A DNA stretch of 64,000 bases from positions 46,414 through 110,413 of the forward strand of contig CANRKO010000007.1 in the NCBI GenBank assembly GCA_947631235.1, written 5' to 3'. Shown piece after piece: positions 8,029 to 16,591 of this stretch. This DNA comes from an uncultured Clostridia bacterium. Lineage in GTDB: Bacteria; Bacillota; Clostridia; UBA1381. The notes under the pieces are model-generated. The model was not told where the DNA came from and did no database searches. It worked only from the letters and a program-made list of their open reading frames with translations. Position numbers and translations under genes: made by a program. The first letter of the stretch is position 1. Each line of letters starts with the position of its first letter.

Positions 8029-9729
8029 ATGAGACAGTCAAATACGAAAAAAGAATTAACAGCGGCTCTGTATGTCAGGCTCAGCCGCGACGATAACTTG
8101 GAAGGCGACAGCTACAGTATCGTAAATCAGAAAAAACTGCTTACGAAAGTGGCAAAAGAGAAAGGATATACCAACCTTTTGACGTATTGCGATGACGGAA
8201 TTTCGGGCGTTACGATGGATCGCCCCGGCTATAAGCAGATGATAAGCGATATTAAAAGCAACAAAATTTCCGCTGTATTCGTAAAGGACTTATCGCGATT
8301 GGGGCGAAACTATATCGAGGTTGGCAGACTGACTGAGGAATTTTTCCCCGACTATGATATTCGTTTCGTTGCCGTTTCGGATAACATTGACACCCAAGAT
8401 GGCGAGAATGAGCTTGCGCCGATAAAGAATCTGTTCAATGAGTGGTATGCCCGCGACATTTCTAAGAAGCGGAGGATAAGCAATAAAATCAAGGGCAATT
8501 CCGGCGAGCCGATGGGTCAGCCGCCATATGGGTATATGAAAAATCCCGATAATCACAAGCGTTGGGTAATAGACGAGGAAGCGGCTTCGGTGGTGCGGAG
8601 GATATTTCAAATGGCGATTGACGGGTTTGGAACAGAGGAAATCGCGTCGGCTTTGGAGCGTGATAAAATACTAACGCCCACAAACTATTGGGCGAGCAAA
8701 GGCATTAACAGACCGGGGAAGAAAAATCCCGATAATCCGTATCAGTGGAATTGCTCGACCATAGTCCATATTCTCAGCCTGCAGGAATATTGCGGCGACA
8801 TACTCAATTTCAAGACATATTCAAAATCGTATAAAAACAAAAAGCGAATTGATAATGACAGGGAAAATTGGGTTGTGTTCAAAGACGTTCACGAGCCGAT
8901 AATCGAGCGTGCCGTGTGGGAAAAGATACAGGCAAAGCGAGGTAAGGCTCGCAAACGAAAGAAATTCGACGGTGAAAAGAATATGTTTTCCGGCTTGCTT
9001 GTATGCGCGGACTGCGGCAGCAATTTATGGTATCACTTCAACCAAAAAAATCCAAGTATTGAATATTTCAACTGCTCCGGCTACAACAAAGGCGGCAGAA
9101 AGATTTGCTCTTCAACACACTACATACGGCTCGATTTTCTCGAAAAGGTTGTGCTCGGAGAAATCAGACGGCTCACAAAACTGGCGACAAAATATGAGAG
9201 TGAGTTTCTGAAACTTGTTATCGGTCAATCCACAAAAGACGCAGAACACGAACGACAGGTTAAGCAAAAGGAGTTAAAAACGCTGCTCGCCAGAGATAAG
9301 GAGCTCGATGTGCTGTTTGAGAAAATCTACGAGGATAACGCTATGGGACGTCTTTCCGATGAACGCTTCGGCAAGCTGTCCGTGAAATACGACGCAGAGC
9401 AAAAAGAGTTGAATAAACAAATAAACGAGCTTCAAGCGGAATTGGACAGCGATAAAAACAAAAGTGTTTCCACGGACGAGTTTATGGCAATAGTCCGCAA
9501 ATACACGCGGGCGAGGAAATTAACGCCAAGAATGCTTAATGAGCTTATAGAGAAAATAGAGGTTTATCAGGCTGAAATAATCGACGGAAAGAAGGTACAG
9601 CGACTGAAAATATATTATAACTGTATCGGCTCAATAGAGATACCGGATTTGGACTTGATACCGGATAATGCGGTGACAGTAAATACGCGGCAGGGCGTGG
9701 ATATAAATTTCGCGGGCGCTGCCTTGTAA
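8029..9729 (+). CDS. Large serine recombinase (TnpX-like)
   Basis: 566 residues. N-terminal resolvase domain (about 10-155) with nucleophile Ser19 in LYVRLSRDD and the family's KDLSRLGRNY motif. Then a recombinase domain (about 165-280), a zinc-ribbon (CADCGSNLWYH...CSSTHY) and a coiled-coil/DUF4368-like C-terminus. These enzymes excise and insert transposons or phages by a concerted double-strand break at a dinucleotide core. The gene appears intact. ATG is preceded by AGAAAGGAG with 7 nt spacing. It is clearly diverged from the second recombinase at 53863, so the two elements were acquired separately. Confidence 0.95.
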   Translation: MRQSNTKKELTAALYVRLSRDDNLEGDSYSIVNQKKLLTKVAKEKGYTNLLTYCDDGISGVTMDRPGYKQMISDIKSNKISAVFVKDLSRLGRNYIEVGRLTEEFFPDYDIRFVAVSDNIDTQDGENELAPIKNLFNEWYARDISKKRRISNKIKGNSGEPMGQPPYGYMKNPDNHKRWVIDEEAASVVRRIFQMAIDGFGTEEIASALERDKILTPTNYWASKGINRPGKKNPDNPYQWNCSTIVHILSLQEYCGDILNFKTYSKSYKNKKRIDNDRENWVVFKDVHEPIIERAVWEKIQAKRGKARKRKKFDGEKNMFSGLLVCADCGSNLWYHFNQKNPSIEYFNCSGYNKGGRKICSSTHYIRLDFLEKVVLGEIRRLTKLATKYESEFLKLVIGQSTKDAEHERQVKQKELKTLLARDKELDVLFEKIYEDNAMGRLSDERFGKLSVKYDAEQKELNKQINELQAELDSDKNKSVSTDEFMAIVRKYTRARKLTPRMLNELIEKIEVYQAEIIDGKKVQRLKIYYNCIGSIEIPDLDLIPDNAVTVNTRQGVDINFAGAAL

Positions 9730-9742
9730 ACAAAAGAAAAAT

Positions 9743-9779
9743 GAGTGTTCTTACAGCTTTAAGTTCTGTAAGAACACTC
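9743..9779 (+). terminator. Terminator after the serine recombinase
   Basis: GAGTGTTCTTACAG / CTGTAAGAACACTC, a 14-bp perfect stem with a 9-nt loop, 13 bp past the stop. It lies between the recombinase and the oppositely oriented tRNA-Arg gene, so it may work in both directions. Confidence 0.8.
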
Positions 9780-9783
9780 GGTA

Positions 9784-9860
9784 TGGTACGCCCGAAGGGA
9801 CTCGAACCCCCGACCTTTCGGTTCGTAGCCGAACGCTCTATCCAGCTGAGCTACGAGCGC
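9784..9860 (-). tRNA. tRNA-Arg (anticodon ACG)
   Basis: Reading the minus strand from 9860: acceptor GCGCTCG pairing with CGGGCGT, a D arm GCTC/GAGC, anticodon stem TTCGG/CCGAA with loop CTACGAA (anticodon ACG), T arm with GGTTCGAGTCC, discriminator A and encoded CCA (9784-9786). It decodes CGU/CGC/CGA once A34 is deaminated. A consensus promoter lies upstream. Its 3' end faces the accessory region on the left. Confidence 0.95.
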
Positions 9861-9891
9861 ATATGATTTTCACCTGAAAATCACTTCAAAT

Positions 9892-9920
9892 ATATTACCA
9901 CACAGCACCTCGATTGTCAA
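9892..9920 (-). promoter_or_regulatory. Sigma-A promoter of tRNA-Arg
   Basis: Minus strand TTGACA (9915-9920), 17-nt spacer, TAATAT (9892-9897), about 32 nt before the tRNA 5' end. Confidence 0.8.
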
Positions 9921-9927
9921 GAGTTTT

Positions 9928-9956
9928 TTGACAAAAAGGCGGTACTGTGGTAAAAT
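9928..9956 (+). promoter_or_regulatory. Sigma-A promoter of ogt
   Basis: TTGACA (9928-9933), 17-nt spacer, TAAAAT (9951-9956). The start site would be near 9963, giving a very short leader. That favours the ATG at 9975 over the GTG at 9966. Confidence 0.8.
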
Positions 9957-9974
9957 TATCACGGGGTGAACGAT

Positions 9975-10430
9975 ATGAGATTTGTATGGTATTACGACTT
10001 CCCTATCGGCAAAATCGCGATAGCGAGCGAGGGCGGATACATAACCGACATAACCTTCGGCTACGCGGACGGCATCGAACATGAAACGGCTGAAACGGCT
10101 GCGTGCGCAAAGGAGCTTTGGGAATACTTCGACGGCGAGCGCAGGGAATTTGACATTAAAATAAAATACGACGGCACGCCGTTCACTCGCGCGGTACTCG
10201 AACAGACGATGAAAATACCCTACGGCGAAACGCGTTCCTACGGCGATGTTGCGCGTATGGTTAATAACCCGCGTGCGGCACGGGCGGTCGGCAACGCGAT
10301 ACACCGCAACCGTCTGCTCATCGTTATCCCCTGTCACAGAATTATACAGGGAGACGGCTCGCTCGGCGTCTACGCGGGGCGCGAGGATATTAAACGCCGA
10401 CTTTTAAGCCTTGAAAAACATAATATCTGA
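9975..10430 (+). CDS. ogt: Methylated-DNA--protein-cysteine methyltransferase
   Basis: 151 residues from ATG 9975 (SD GGGGTG 6 nt before). The ATase active-site motif IPCHRI is present (Cys120), as are the YGETRSYGDVA wing and the RAVGNAIHRN helix-turn-helix DNA-reading segment. It repairs O6-alkylguanine by irreversible transfer of the alkyl group to Cys120. The length matches the Ogt class without an Ada regulatory domain. Monocistronic: its own promoter is upstream and a palindromic repeat/terminator follows. Confidence 0.95.
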   Translation: MRFVWYYDFPIGKIAIASEGGYITDITFGYADGIEHETAETAACAKELWEYFDGERREFDIKIKYDGTPFTRAVLEQTMKIPYGETRSYGDVARMVNNPRAARAVGNAIHRNRLLIVIPCHRIIQGDGSLGVYAGREDIKRRLLSLEKHNI

Positions 10431-10440
10431 ACGTAAAAAT

Positions 10441-10498
10441 GGGGACACTAAAATTTTAGTGTCCCTGTATTTTAGTGTCCCTCAACTTTAGTGTCCCC
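10441..10498. repeat. GGGGACACTAAA palindrome array (terminator-like)
   Basis: One forward copy GGGGACACTAAA (10441-10452) faces three reverse copies TTTAGTGTCCC (10455-10465, 10471-10481, 10487-10497). The forward copy and first reverse copy form a perfect 24-bp palindrome. It lies between convergent ogt (+) and nitroreductase (-), as does a related palindrome at 27501, so a bidirectional terminator role is likely. Confidence 0.8.
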
Positions 10499-10500
10499 AA

Positions 10501-11022
10501 TCAGCACACTTCCACAATTTCATCTCTGTTTCTGTACTCGGTATGGCGCGGCGAAGGTTCACAGCCGTCGGCAATACCGCTAACCGGCAGCAGCGCGATA
10601 AGGTCGTACTTCGCAGCGCTCGGGAAAAGCTCCTTCACCTTATTTACGTCAAAATGCCCTATCCACGTCGAGCCGTAACCCAAATCATGTATCGCGAGCA
10701 TCATATGCGTCGCGACAATCGACGCGTCCACATCGGCAAAATTCTTACCGTCGTACTGTCTGACCCACGCCGCCGACGGGTCGGCTCCAATCATGAATAT
10801 TACCTTCGCGGGCGCGATAAACTGCATTTTTGTGCAGCTTAAAAGCTTCTCGCGCGCGTCCTCACTCTCGAAAACCCATATTTTGAACGGCTGATTGTTC
10901 ACCGCCGTCGGCGCACACACGCCCGCCTCTATAATTTTTTCCACATCGTCCTTCGGTATATCCGCGCCGTCAAACATGCGCACGGAATACCTGTCCTTTG
11001 CAAGCTGCAAAAAATCCTTCAT
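10501..11022 (-). CDS. Nitroreductase-family flavoprotein
   Basis: 173 residues. N-terminal RYSVRMFDG and EAGVCAPTAVNNQPFKIWVF are the typical FMN-binding/dimer signature of the nitroreductase fold. The C-terminal LIALLPVSGIADGCEPSPR is the usual end loop. The family uses FMN and NAD(P)H to reduce quinones, nitro compounds or enones; the substrate here is unknown. SD AAGGAGG is well placed. Thirteen bp downstream of the L,D-transpeptidase gene, so probably the last gene of the same operon. Confidence 0.88.
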   Translation of the reverse strand: MKDFLQLAKDRYSVRMFDGADIPKDDVEKIIEAGVCAPTAVNNQPFKIWVFESEDAREKLLSCTKMQFIAPAKVIFMIGADPSAAWVRQYDGKNFADVDASIVATHMMLAIHDLGYGSTWIGHFDVNKVKELFPSAAKYDLIALLPVSGIADGCEPSPRHTEYRNRDEIVEVC

Positions 11023-11035
11023 CCCGGTAACCTCC

Positions 11036-11653
11036 TTAATAAATCGTAATAATTGTGCCTTCCGTAACGGTTCGCAGCACTCTTACCATATCGTCCTCCG
11101 CTATGGCGATACATCCCGCCGTAGCCGTTTTACCGTCGGATATGCAGTGCAGGAACACCGCACTGCCGACATACGGTACGCGGCAAGCGTTATAGCCTAT
11201 ATCCAAAAGATAATTATAGGCGGGCGCGTACTCTATAAGATGCTCGTCGTGCGAAAAATCGGTATTTGCGGGCAGCTCCGACGCGTACGCGAGAGTATTG
11301 TAATCGGCGCGCTCACTGTCGCCGCGCCAATACATGTCAGACGTTATTTTCGTGTACGGCACGCGGCTTTCGGGGTCGTCCCTAATACCGTACGCGCCCC
11401 TTGTAACGTAAGTGCCGAGGGGTGTTTTCATATCCCCCTCGGCAGTCTTACCCGTTCCGTTTTTACCTATCACACCGCCGCACGAAAACAGCGTTTCGTA
11501 ACGCCCCTCACGCGCGCGGTACACCGTAAGGCGGCAGGTGTGACTTTCTGCGTCACACCGCACGCCTATTCTGTATTTTCCCTCGTATTCGGCGGGCAAT
11601 ACGCCGCCGAATAAAAGTCTTTCGTATAAATCCTGCTCCTCCGTGATGCTCAT
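11036..11653 (-). CDS. L,D-transpeptidase-like (YkuD-type) protein without signal peptide
   Basis: 205 residues. GGVIGKNGTGKTAEGDMKTP and SAVFLHC-x10-AGCI are the YkuD catalytic motifs, with His169 and nucleophile Cys181. YkuD enzymes make 3-3 crosslinks in peptidoglycan or attach proteins to it. Unusual: no signal peptide or transmembrane segment is visible from the only plausible start, although the substrate is extracellular. The start lies 6 bp after the stop of the 1636-residue surface protein gene, suggesting translational coupling. Its role could be linked to that protein, but this is inference. Confidence 0.8.
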   Translation of the reverse strand: MSITEEQDLYERLLFGGVLPAEYEGKYRIGVRCDAESHTCRLTVYRAREGRYETLFSCGGVIGKNGTGKTAEGDMKTPLGTYVTRGAYGIRDDPESRVPYTKITSDMYWRGDSERADYNTLAYASELPANTDFSHDEHLIEYAPAYNYLLDIGYNACRVPYVGSAVFLHCISDGKTATAGCIAIAEDDMVRVLRTVTEGTIITIY

Positions 11654-11659
11654 AATTAA

Positions 11660-14600
11660 TTACTCTTCAATCGCCTTCTCGAGCGCCTCGCACGTCTTTG
11701 TGTTCCACAAAAATGCCTTTATTTTTTCACCCTCTGGCAGTTCGGCTGTAAGATCGCTTTCACCGTTGACCTCCACAAGCTGCGTATCCATGTTTATTCC
11801 CACGAGCCGTCCGTTACTGTCGTACGACGCGGCTATAAGCGAAATCTCCATCGTGGTCGAGCCGCTGTTTGTAACCTTTGCCGCAGCCACGTTTTTGCCG
11901 TCCACTTCTTTCACCGTGAACTCTTCGGCGCTTAGCGCGGGTTTTGTCTTGAACGTAACCGGATCGCCGTTTGTCACCGTATCACCGGCTATACCGATTG
12001 CCTGGTACACGTATGTCGTGTCGGGCTTCAATCCGTCTACCGCAAGACTGTAATCATGCTCACCCTCCGCGCTGAACACGATCGGGTTCTTATCGCCGTA
12101 TCTTATCTTTTCCTCGCTGCCCTGTTCCCAAATCAGGAACATACCTACCGCGTTCGGGGTTATCGTCTTATTGCCGTAGGACGTTATTTTGATATGGCCG
12201 TTAAGCGTCGCTCCCGTGGACGTAACATTGTCCGCATCCTTTGTCGTATATACGTAATCGGGAGCCTGCTCGCTCGTAACCGTTATTGTCACGTAATTCG
12301 TCGTCGTAACCTTTGCCGTCTCCTGCGGGTCGGGGTGCGTGAACGTCGCCGTCACGGTGAGCGTCGCGTTGCCTGCCTCGGCAATGCCTTTAACCGTCGC
12401 CGACGAGCCGTCCTGCGTGGGGGTCACTTCAACCGCGCCGTCCGTCGGCTTCGACCATTCTGCGCCCTCCAGAACGTAGCTACTATCGGATATTTCAAGC
12501 AAAATTTCCTTCTCATCACCCTGCGCCATATAAACCTGAGTGGGATTTAATCTAAATCCTATCTGAGTCTTATACGGAATTTCAGCCACAGCCGACGAGC
12601 CTACTATATTGAGATACAGCACGCCGCTGCCGGTATTGAGCGCGTCGTCGTCGATATTGACCTTTGTCCAGTCGCTCATTTCTTCCGTTATCTCTATTAT
12701 ATCGCTTTCGGGGTCTGTCATCTGAGCGTCGCGGAAGAATTGAATTTTATCGCCAACCTTAAGGTTCGTTCCATCAACGTTCACACGCGCGTAATCGCCG
12801 ATATCGCCATAGCCTATCGGCAGGTTATAAATTTCCGCTTCCGCCTTACGCGTGTCGATATTAAACGTAATCTGCGCCGTACCTCTCACACTCTTGTAGT
12901 TCTCATCCGTCGGGTCAAATTCCCATTCGTAATCCTTGCCCGACTCAACGAGAACCGAACCCGGCTGAACGCCCTCCTGGACAAGCCACCTTGCCGCACC
13001 GGCGAGCGGCTCGCCGTTCACGTCCGTAAACGACGGAGTAAGCGTAGAATCATTGAGGTAAGCGCCCTTGTCAACATTGCCCGCTCTCACGCTGCCCTGA
13101 GGCTCAGCCTGAAGGATTGTCAGCGTTGTTCTTTCCTCGTTGTCCGCGTATTTTTCCGCACTTGCGCCGGACACCTTAGCCGTCGCGCGGACTTCATACG
13201 TACCCGCGTCCTTCGGCGCGGCGCGCAGCCAATCGACTGTTCCTGCTGTCTCGGAATGAAGCGCTATATCCGTTTTCGCGTACTCGATCGTGATCTCCGT
13301 ACCCTGCTCGGTCGATGCGGCGGTTACGGCGTGCGCGTTTCCGTCGTATATCACTTCTTTGTTCGTCTCGTCAAACTTAAGCGGCACGGGCTTCTTATCA
13401 CCCGCCGTTACTTCCGCACTGCCCGTCAGCGAGTTATATCTTTTTGCATCCTCGCCTGTCGGCTCAAATTTCCAATTGTAGCTGCGCTTGCCGCTTTGAA
13501 GCATTGTAGTATCGCCGTCTACCCAGCTCAGGGTACCCGTCACCTTCATGGACGGGTTATTCTCATTCACAAACGTACCCTCGAGTTCTACGGTTGACAG
13601 CTTGTTGTTTTCCAAGCCGTTCGGAGCGGACACGCTGCCCTCAACCTTCGGATTTGCCTTTACGACTTCAAGCGTGCCGAGCTCGTCGTCCGTTATCGAG
13701 TAGTTATAGCTTGAAGCCGGCGGCGTGGACGCTTTTACCGTGTATTTGCCTACGGGAGCGTCCTCCTTTGTGCCGTCAGCGCCGTTAATGTCAGTCGCCG
13801 TCAGATTTGCCTTTACGTCCGAAATCGAGTCCGTTTTCACAAGTCCGTGACCTTCGAGTTGTGCCGCCGCCTCTTGATAGCTTTCGACGGTGAACACGTG
13901 TGCCTTGCCGTACGGTTTTGTTATCGTCTTGTTTTCACCTGTCAGTTCAAGCTTGATCGGACGCTGAGACGAGATGTAAGCCGTTGTGTGATACGTTGAA
14001 AGACCTGCTCCGAGAGTGTAGTTTGATGCATTCTCGCCCTCGAGCGCGTCCTTGCAGTCAACGCTTATGGTTACGGTCTTCGGATAGTAAAAATCATAAC
14101 CTGCGTCGGCGAATGTCGCCTTCTTAATCGCCGATTCCTTGATTTTAACATCATCGGAAGCGGTTACCTTGTTTTTAAACTTAACATTTTCTGTGTTTAT
14201 CTCAGCGTTTGTTGTGCCGTCGTATGCCTTGTTCACAACGCTGCCCGAAAAGTTCGGCTGAAGCGTAAGCGGTGAGATTGTCAGAATAACATTCGCGATA
14301 CCCTCCGAATATCTTTCTCCTTCCGGGTATGTGGCATGAACCTTATATGTTCCGGCGTCCTTCGGAGCGGCGTCTGTGTAGCTGCTGAAATCTTCATCGT
14401 CCGCAAACGTCGTATCGTTCGGGGTTGTCTGTTTATATGTTATCTTCAAGTGATTTTCCGGTATTGCGTTGCCGAGTCTGTCCCATGTAAAATCCGAAGC
14501 CGTCAAGGGCTGCGCCGTTCCGTTATATGTCTTTTTGGCACGTGACGCAGCTTTCAGTCTTAGATTTGTCAGTTCTAACGCAGAAACCATTACTGATGCG

Positions 14601-16570
14601 TATTCCTCATCCGGCACTTCATAGTTTTCCTTGTCCTCCGGTGTAAATTGATACGCTTTTAAAACAGCGGTACCCGCATTATCCGCTGTTATGAGGTCAT
14701 TTTCGTCAACCCACTTCAGCGTGCCGTCAACCCAGTCATGCGAATATGTATTTACATACCTGCCCGACAGTTTTGACGCGGAAAGTGCTGTGCCGTTTTG
14801 CGATACCTTTATACCGGTCGCCGTAATGATGTTGTTTTTCTTGGGTGTGGTTTTTTTGACGGTTATGCCTGTGTCGGTGTCCGATTTAAGAGTAACCTTA
14901 TAATTGCTGTTGCTCGTTTCCGTGACTGCCGTGAAAGGATATTTTGTGCCGCCGTTGACGATTGCGTCCTTAGCCATACCGGCGCTTGTGACGTTGACGC
15001 CGAGCTGTGCGGCAGTCTTGTTTTCTTCGAGCAACGTGCTGCCTTCATCGTCATCGTACACTTTGCACGTAATGTCCGCGTCGGTCAGCTCCTGACCGTA
15101 AAATTTCTCGGTGCTCTGCGGCTCGACAAAGACTTCCTTTTGTGAAATGTCTATTTTGAGTTTGCAGATATTCCTAACCATGTTTCTGCTGTTGTAGCAG
15201 CGCGTCTGTATTTCTGCCGTATGAGTGCCTACCGCAAGCCCCTTTTTCGGGGAGATAACAAGCTCCGCGTAGTTTACCCAGTCCTCTTGGTATTGTGTTT
15301 TTGCGTTTTGTACGTCGGTGTCGGAGGGTATGTAGAACTGAGTTCCGCCGCCGTTAAGACCGCCGGCATCGTACGTCAGCTTCGCGTGCTCTTTATCGGC
15401 GTTCATGTTGTTCAGCTTTAGGCTGAAATTGTCGTTGTCCGACTTTATCTGAATATATTCGCGCACGTTACCCTTGTTTACAAGGCGAAGCGTAAGCGAT
15501 GCCGCCTCCTCCGTCGGATTATACTCGACTTTTAGGGGTGCTTCCGTGCTGCCCGCGAGCTCGTTAAATGACACGGGATCTGCTGAACCGGTCGGATCTA
15601 TCGTCGGGAACGCACTTTCGGCGTCGGCTTCGTTTTTCGTAATGTTGTACGCGTATGACGTCGGCTCCTTGAGTATGGCTTGGAGCGTTATCTCGTGGTC
15701 GTTCGGATCCTCATCGGCAAAGCCTTCTTTATTTTCATCGGGAAGATAGTCGCCTATCGGTGCGCTGAGGTTGTCGGGACCTTCCTTTTTGGTTACAACG
15801 CGCCAGCCCGAAACTACCTTTTTCGTTCCCTCAGCCTGCACGTCGGTGCTGTCAGCCTTCGGCGCGATAATTGCCGGCATGTCTCCGACCATCGCAAGCT
15901 CCTGTATCTGTTCTTTCGCATCTTCCTCCATGGGGCATTTCAGCTTATAACCGGCACCAATATCGTCTTGACTGAGCGTGTATGTAACGTGCACGAGCTT
16001 AACATTTTCCGTGTCTATCGGAACTTCGCGCATGCTTTCTGTTTCCTCAAAGGTTTCCGGCTTTTTAGTTAATTTGTAGAGGTTTATCGTATATTCGCCG
16101 ACCTGATACTTGACTTCATCGTCCTTGTGGAACAAGTTGTGAACATCATCGGGATCTCCTATCTGCCAGCCGTGGTAGCGGTGCTTATTACCGTCAATCT
16201 CGTCCCTGACAATTCCCGAAAGATCGTTTTCGTCGGGAACGATTTTCACAGCCTCATGCGTCTGTCCCTTCGGACCATGTTCGGGACGTGAAATTTCAAT
16301 CTGATAGTAGTTTTCGCCGATATGATACGTTCTTGTAGTTTTATCGTAGTCACTCGAGTGGTCTATTTGTGTGTTAAACTCCGCCCACAGCATGTTCCTC
16401 GGCAAAGCCTCCGTTTTTTCAAAAATGCTGTATGTCTGCGGGTGCGATCTGAATCTCGCTGAGATCAGTCTTACATCTTCTTCCGCGCCGGCGGTAATAA
16501 GGCTTGTCGGCAATATCGATATGATCATCGCCAGCGCGGCGATTAGTGCCGTAAATTTTTTTGCTTTCAT
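11660..16570 (-). CDS. Very large secreted surface protein with Ig-like/MBG-YDG repeats
   Basis: 1636 residues. Signal peptide about 1-29 (AALAMIISILPTSLITAGA). The middle has several repeats of the type NKAYDGTTNAEINTENVKF, TYNGTAQPLTASDF and VIYDGNAHAVTAAS with DAGTYKV(H/R)ATY endings; these belong to the MBG/YDG family of stalk domains. Near 1440-1500 there is a Big_2-like domain (ISDSSYVLEGAEWSKP...ATVKGIAEAGNATLTVTAT), then a fibronectin-like domain (STGATLNGHIKITSYG...TYVYQAIGIAG). The last 59 residues (1578-1636) are a module shared with other exported proteins here. No SLH, LPXTG or transmembrane anchor. Probably an adhesin or stalk protein; the ligand is unknown. Confidence 0.82.
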   Translation of the reverse strand: MKAKKFTALIAALAMIISILPTSLITAGAEEDVRLISARFRSHPQTYSIFEKTEALPRNMLWAEFNTQIDHSSDYDKTTRTYHIGENYYQIEISRPEHGPKGQTHEAVKIVPDENDLSGIVRDEIDGNKHRYHGWQIGDPDDVHNLFHKDDEVKYQVGEYTINLYKLTKKPETFEETESMREVPIDTENVKLVHVTYTLSQDDIGAGYKLKCPMEEDAKEQIQELAMVGDMPAIIAPKADSTDVQAEGTKKVVSGWRVVTKKEGPDNLSAPIGDYLPDENKEGFADEDPNDHEITLQAILKEPTSYAYNITKNEADAESAFPTIDPTGSADPVSFNELAGSTEAPLKVEYNPTEEAASLTLRLVNKGNVREYIQIKSDNDNFSLKLNNMNADKEHAKLTYDAGGLNGGGTQFYIPSDTDVQNAKTQYQEDWVNYAELVISPKKGLAVGTHTAEIQTRCYNSRNMVRNICKLKIDISQKEVFVEPQSTEKFYGQELTDADITCKVYDDDEGSTLLEENKTAAQLGVNVTSAGMAKDAIVNGGTKYPFTAVTETSNSNYKVTLKSDTDTGITVKKTTPKKNNIITATGIKVSQNGTALSASKLSGRYVNTYSHDWVDGTLKWVDENDLITADNAGTAVLKAYQFTPEDKENYEVPDEEYASVMVSALELTNLRLKAASRAKKTYNGTAQPLTASDFTWDRLGNAIPENHLKITYKQTTPNDTTFADDEDFSSYTDAAPKDAGTYKVHATYPEGERYSEGIANVILTISPLTLQPNFSGSVVNKAYDGTTNAEINTENVKFKNKVTASDDVKIKESAIKKATFADAGYDFYYPKTVTISVDCKDALEGENASNYTLGAGLSTYHTTAYISSQRPIKLELTGENKTITKPYGKAHVFTVESYQEAAAQLEGHGLVKTDSISDVKANLTATDINGADGTKEDAPVGKYTVKASTPPASSYNYSITDDELGTLEVVKANPKVEGSVSAPNGLENNKLSTVELEGTFVNENNPSMKVTGTLSWVDGDTTMLQSGKRSYNWKFEPTGEDAKRYNSLTGSAEVTAGDKKPVPLKFDETNKEVIYDGNAHAVTAASTEQGTEITIEYAKTDIALHSETAGTVDWLRAAPKDAGTYEVRATAKVSGASAEKYADNEERTTLTILQAEPQGSVRAGNVDKGAYLNDSTLTPSFTDVNGEPLAGAARWLVQEGVQPGSVLVESGKDYEWEFDPTDENYKSVRGTAQITFNIDTRKAEAEIYNLPIGYGDIGDYARVNVDGTNLKVGDKIQFFRDAQMTDPESDIIEITEEMSDWTKVNIDDDALNTGSGVLYLNIVGSSAVAEIPYKTQIGFRLNPTQVYMAQGDEKEILLEISDSSYVLEGAEWSKPTDGAVEVTPTQDGSSATVKGIAEAGNATLTVTATFTHPDPQETAKVTTTNYVTITVTSEQAPDYVYTTKDADNVTSTGATLNGHIKITSYGNKTITPNAVGMFLIWEQGSEEKIRYGDKNPIVFSAEGEHDYSLAVDGLKPDTTYVYQAIGIAGDTVTNGDPVTFKTKPALSAEEFTVKEVDGKNVAAAKVTNSGSTTMEISLIAASYDSNGRLVGINMDTQLVEVNGESDLTAELPEGEKIKAFLWNTKTCEALEKAIEE

Positions 16571-16591
16571 AAGTTGTTCCTCCTAATTCTG

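Larger units (their letters stand above)
7300..9780 (+). mobile_element. Serine-recombinase unit (TnpW + TnpX-like recombinase)
   Basis: tnpW and a complete large serine recombinase gene, preceded by degraded DNA and followed by a strong terminator four bases before the tRNA-Arg gene. Known: Tn4451-type transposons carry this pair. No cargo is recognisable, so this may be the remnant of a larger element. Ends are not defined. Confidence 0.5.
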
